Shown here piece by piece: positions 7,131 through 7,695 of a DNA stretch of 7,695 nucleotides. Source of the DNA: Lishizhenia sp. (lineage in GTDB: Bacteria; Bacteroidota; Bacteroidia; Flavobacteriales_D; Crocinitomicaceae); the NCBI GenBank assembly GCA_007117055.1, contig SKHH01000105.1, positions 1-7,695 of the forward strand, read 5' to 3'. The translations under genes were made by a program, and so were the position numbers. Below the pieces are notes generated by a model. That model was not told where the DNA came from. It searched no databases and was given only the letters and a program-made list of their open reading frames with translations. Every line of letters starts with the position of its first letter. Positions within the stretch are counted from its first letter, which is position 1.

Positions 7131-7136
7131 ATAAGC

Positions 7137-7695
7137 ATGGAAACAGAGCGAATAAATTATGACAACAAGATTGTAAAGTACTTTGCGTACGCCACAATCA
7201 TTTGGGGAGCAATAGGAATGCTCGTTGGGTTAATCGTTGCCCTTCAGTTGGCTTTCCCCGACTTTTTTAACGATTACCTCGGATTTAAAATACTATCCTT
7301 CGGTAGGATTAGACCACTTCATACCAATGGGGTGATTTTTGCTTTTGTGGGTAATGGCATTTTTATGGGGGTTTATTACTCACTTCAGCGCTTATTAAAA
7401 ACAAGAATGTGGAGTGATAAGCTAAGTTATATCAACTTTTGGGGTTGGCAGTTAATCATTTTATCGGCTGTAATCACTTTACCACTTGGAATTACGAGTA
7501 GTAAAGAGTATGCCGAGTTAGAATGGCCTATTGATATTGCGATCACATTACTTTGGGTAGTTTTCGGTTGGAATATGTTTGCAACAATTCTTATCCGTCG
7601 AGTAAAACACATCTATGCAGCAATATGGTTCTTTATTGCAACATTCGTGACTGTTGCAGTATTACATATTTTTAATTCTTTTGCACTTCCCGTAA
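7137..7695 (+). CDS. ccoN: cbb3-type cytochrome c oxidase subunit I CcoN (partial, C-terminus beyond window)
   Basis: This is the catalytic heme-copper subunit of the high-affinity terminal oxidase, an inner-membrane proton-pumping enzyme used at low oxygen. The frame is open from the ATG at 7137 to the right edge, giving 186 codons plus one base. Five hydrophobic helices are visible, at about 16-40, 62-86, 97-119, 131-153 and 157-183. The RPLHTNG motif places H62 where the family has a low-spin heme b ligand (H60 in Pseudomonas stutzeri). The copper ligands, the cross-linked tyrosine and the second low-spin heme ligand are expected further along and are not in the window. In many Bacteroidota ccoN is fused to ccoO; that cannot be judged here. 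It is the second gene of the ccoS operon and likely shares its Fnr-like control. Confidence 0.95.
   Translation, partial: METERINYDNKIVKYFAYATIIWGAIGMLVGLIVALQLAFPDFFNDYLGFKILSFGRIRPLHTNGVIFAFVGNGIFMGVYYSLQRLLKTRMWSDKLSYINFWGWQLIILSAVITLPLGITSSKEYAELEWPIDIAITLLWVVFGWNMFATILIRRVKHIYAAIWFFIATFVTVAVLHIFNSFALPV

Noticed and set aside
6884..7612. Minus-strand open frames at 6884-7138 and 7427-7612
   Set aside because: They are antisense to ccoS and ccoN and show no protein-like features.
1..7695. Search for a defence, toxin-antitoxin, mobile or CRISPR-like system
   Set aside because: No nuclease, transposase, integrase, toxin-like gene pair, terminal inverted repeats or spaced repeat array was found; most genes are housekeeping.

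Overview
The window looks like a chromosomal piece of an AT-rich member of the Bacteroidota, most likely Flavobacteriales. Four things point that way. The coding is AT-rich with few Shine-Dalgarno-like sequences. Perfect or near-perfect TAnnTTTG -7 promoter elements sit upstream of genes. There is a membrane-anchored TPR protein with a C-terminal LuxR-like helix-turn-helix, an architecture typical of this phylum. The cbb3 oxidase locus opens with ccoS then ccoN. I see no tRNA, rRNA, CRISPR array, insertion sequence or prophage gene.

Layout. Bases 1-1574 (minus) hold the first 524 codons of a secreted protein of unknown function that runs off the left edge. Bases 1575-1725 are a gap with two copies of a 12-bp direct repeat. 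Bases 1726-3549 (minus) encode the TPR/coiled-coil/HTH regulator. Bases 3638-4261 (minus) encode dethiobiotin synthetase (bioD), and 4283-6727 (minus) encode the beta subunit of phenylalanyl-tRNA synthetase (pheT). bioD follows pheT after 21 bp and is probably co-transcribed with it. A divergent control region (6728-6971) separates this leftward block from a rightward operon of ccoS (6972-7130) and ccoN (7137 to the right edge), the start of a cbb3-type cytochrome oxidase locus.

How the genes work together. pheT and ccoN are core translation and respiration genes, and bioD is the penultimate step of biotin synthesis. The clearest regulatory signal is a pair of Crp/Fnr-like palindromes (core TGA-N6-TCA, 22 bp apart) immediately upstream of ccoS, consistent with control of the high-affinity oxidase by oxygen or redox state. 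The other suggestive signal is the direct-repeat pair between the TPR regulator and the unknown secreted protein. It suggests, without proving, that these two genes form a local regulator-target pair. I did not find a convincing new multi-gene system. The least explained part is the secreted protein plus the TPR regulator at the left side.
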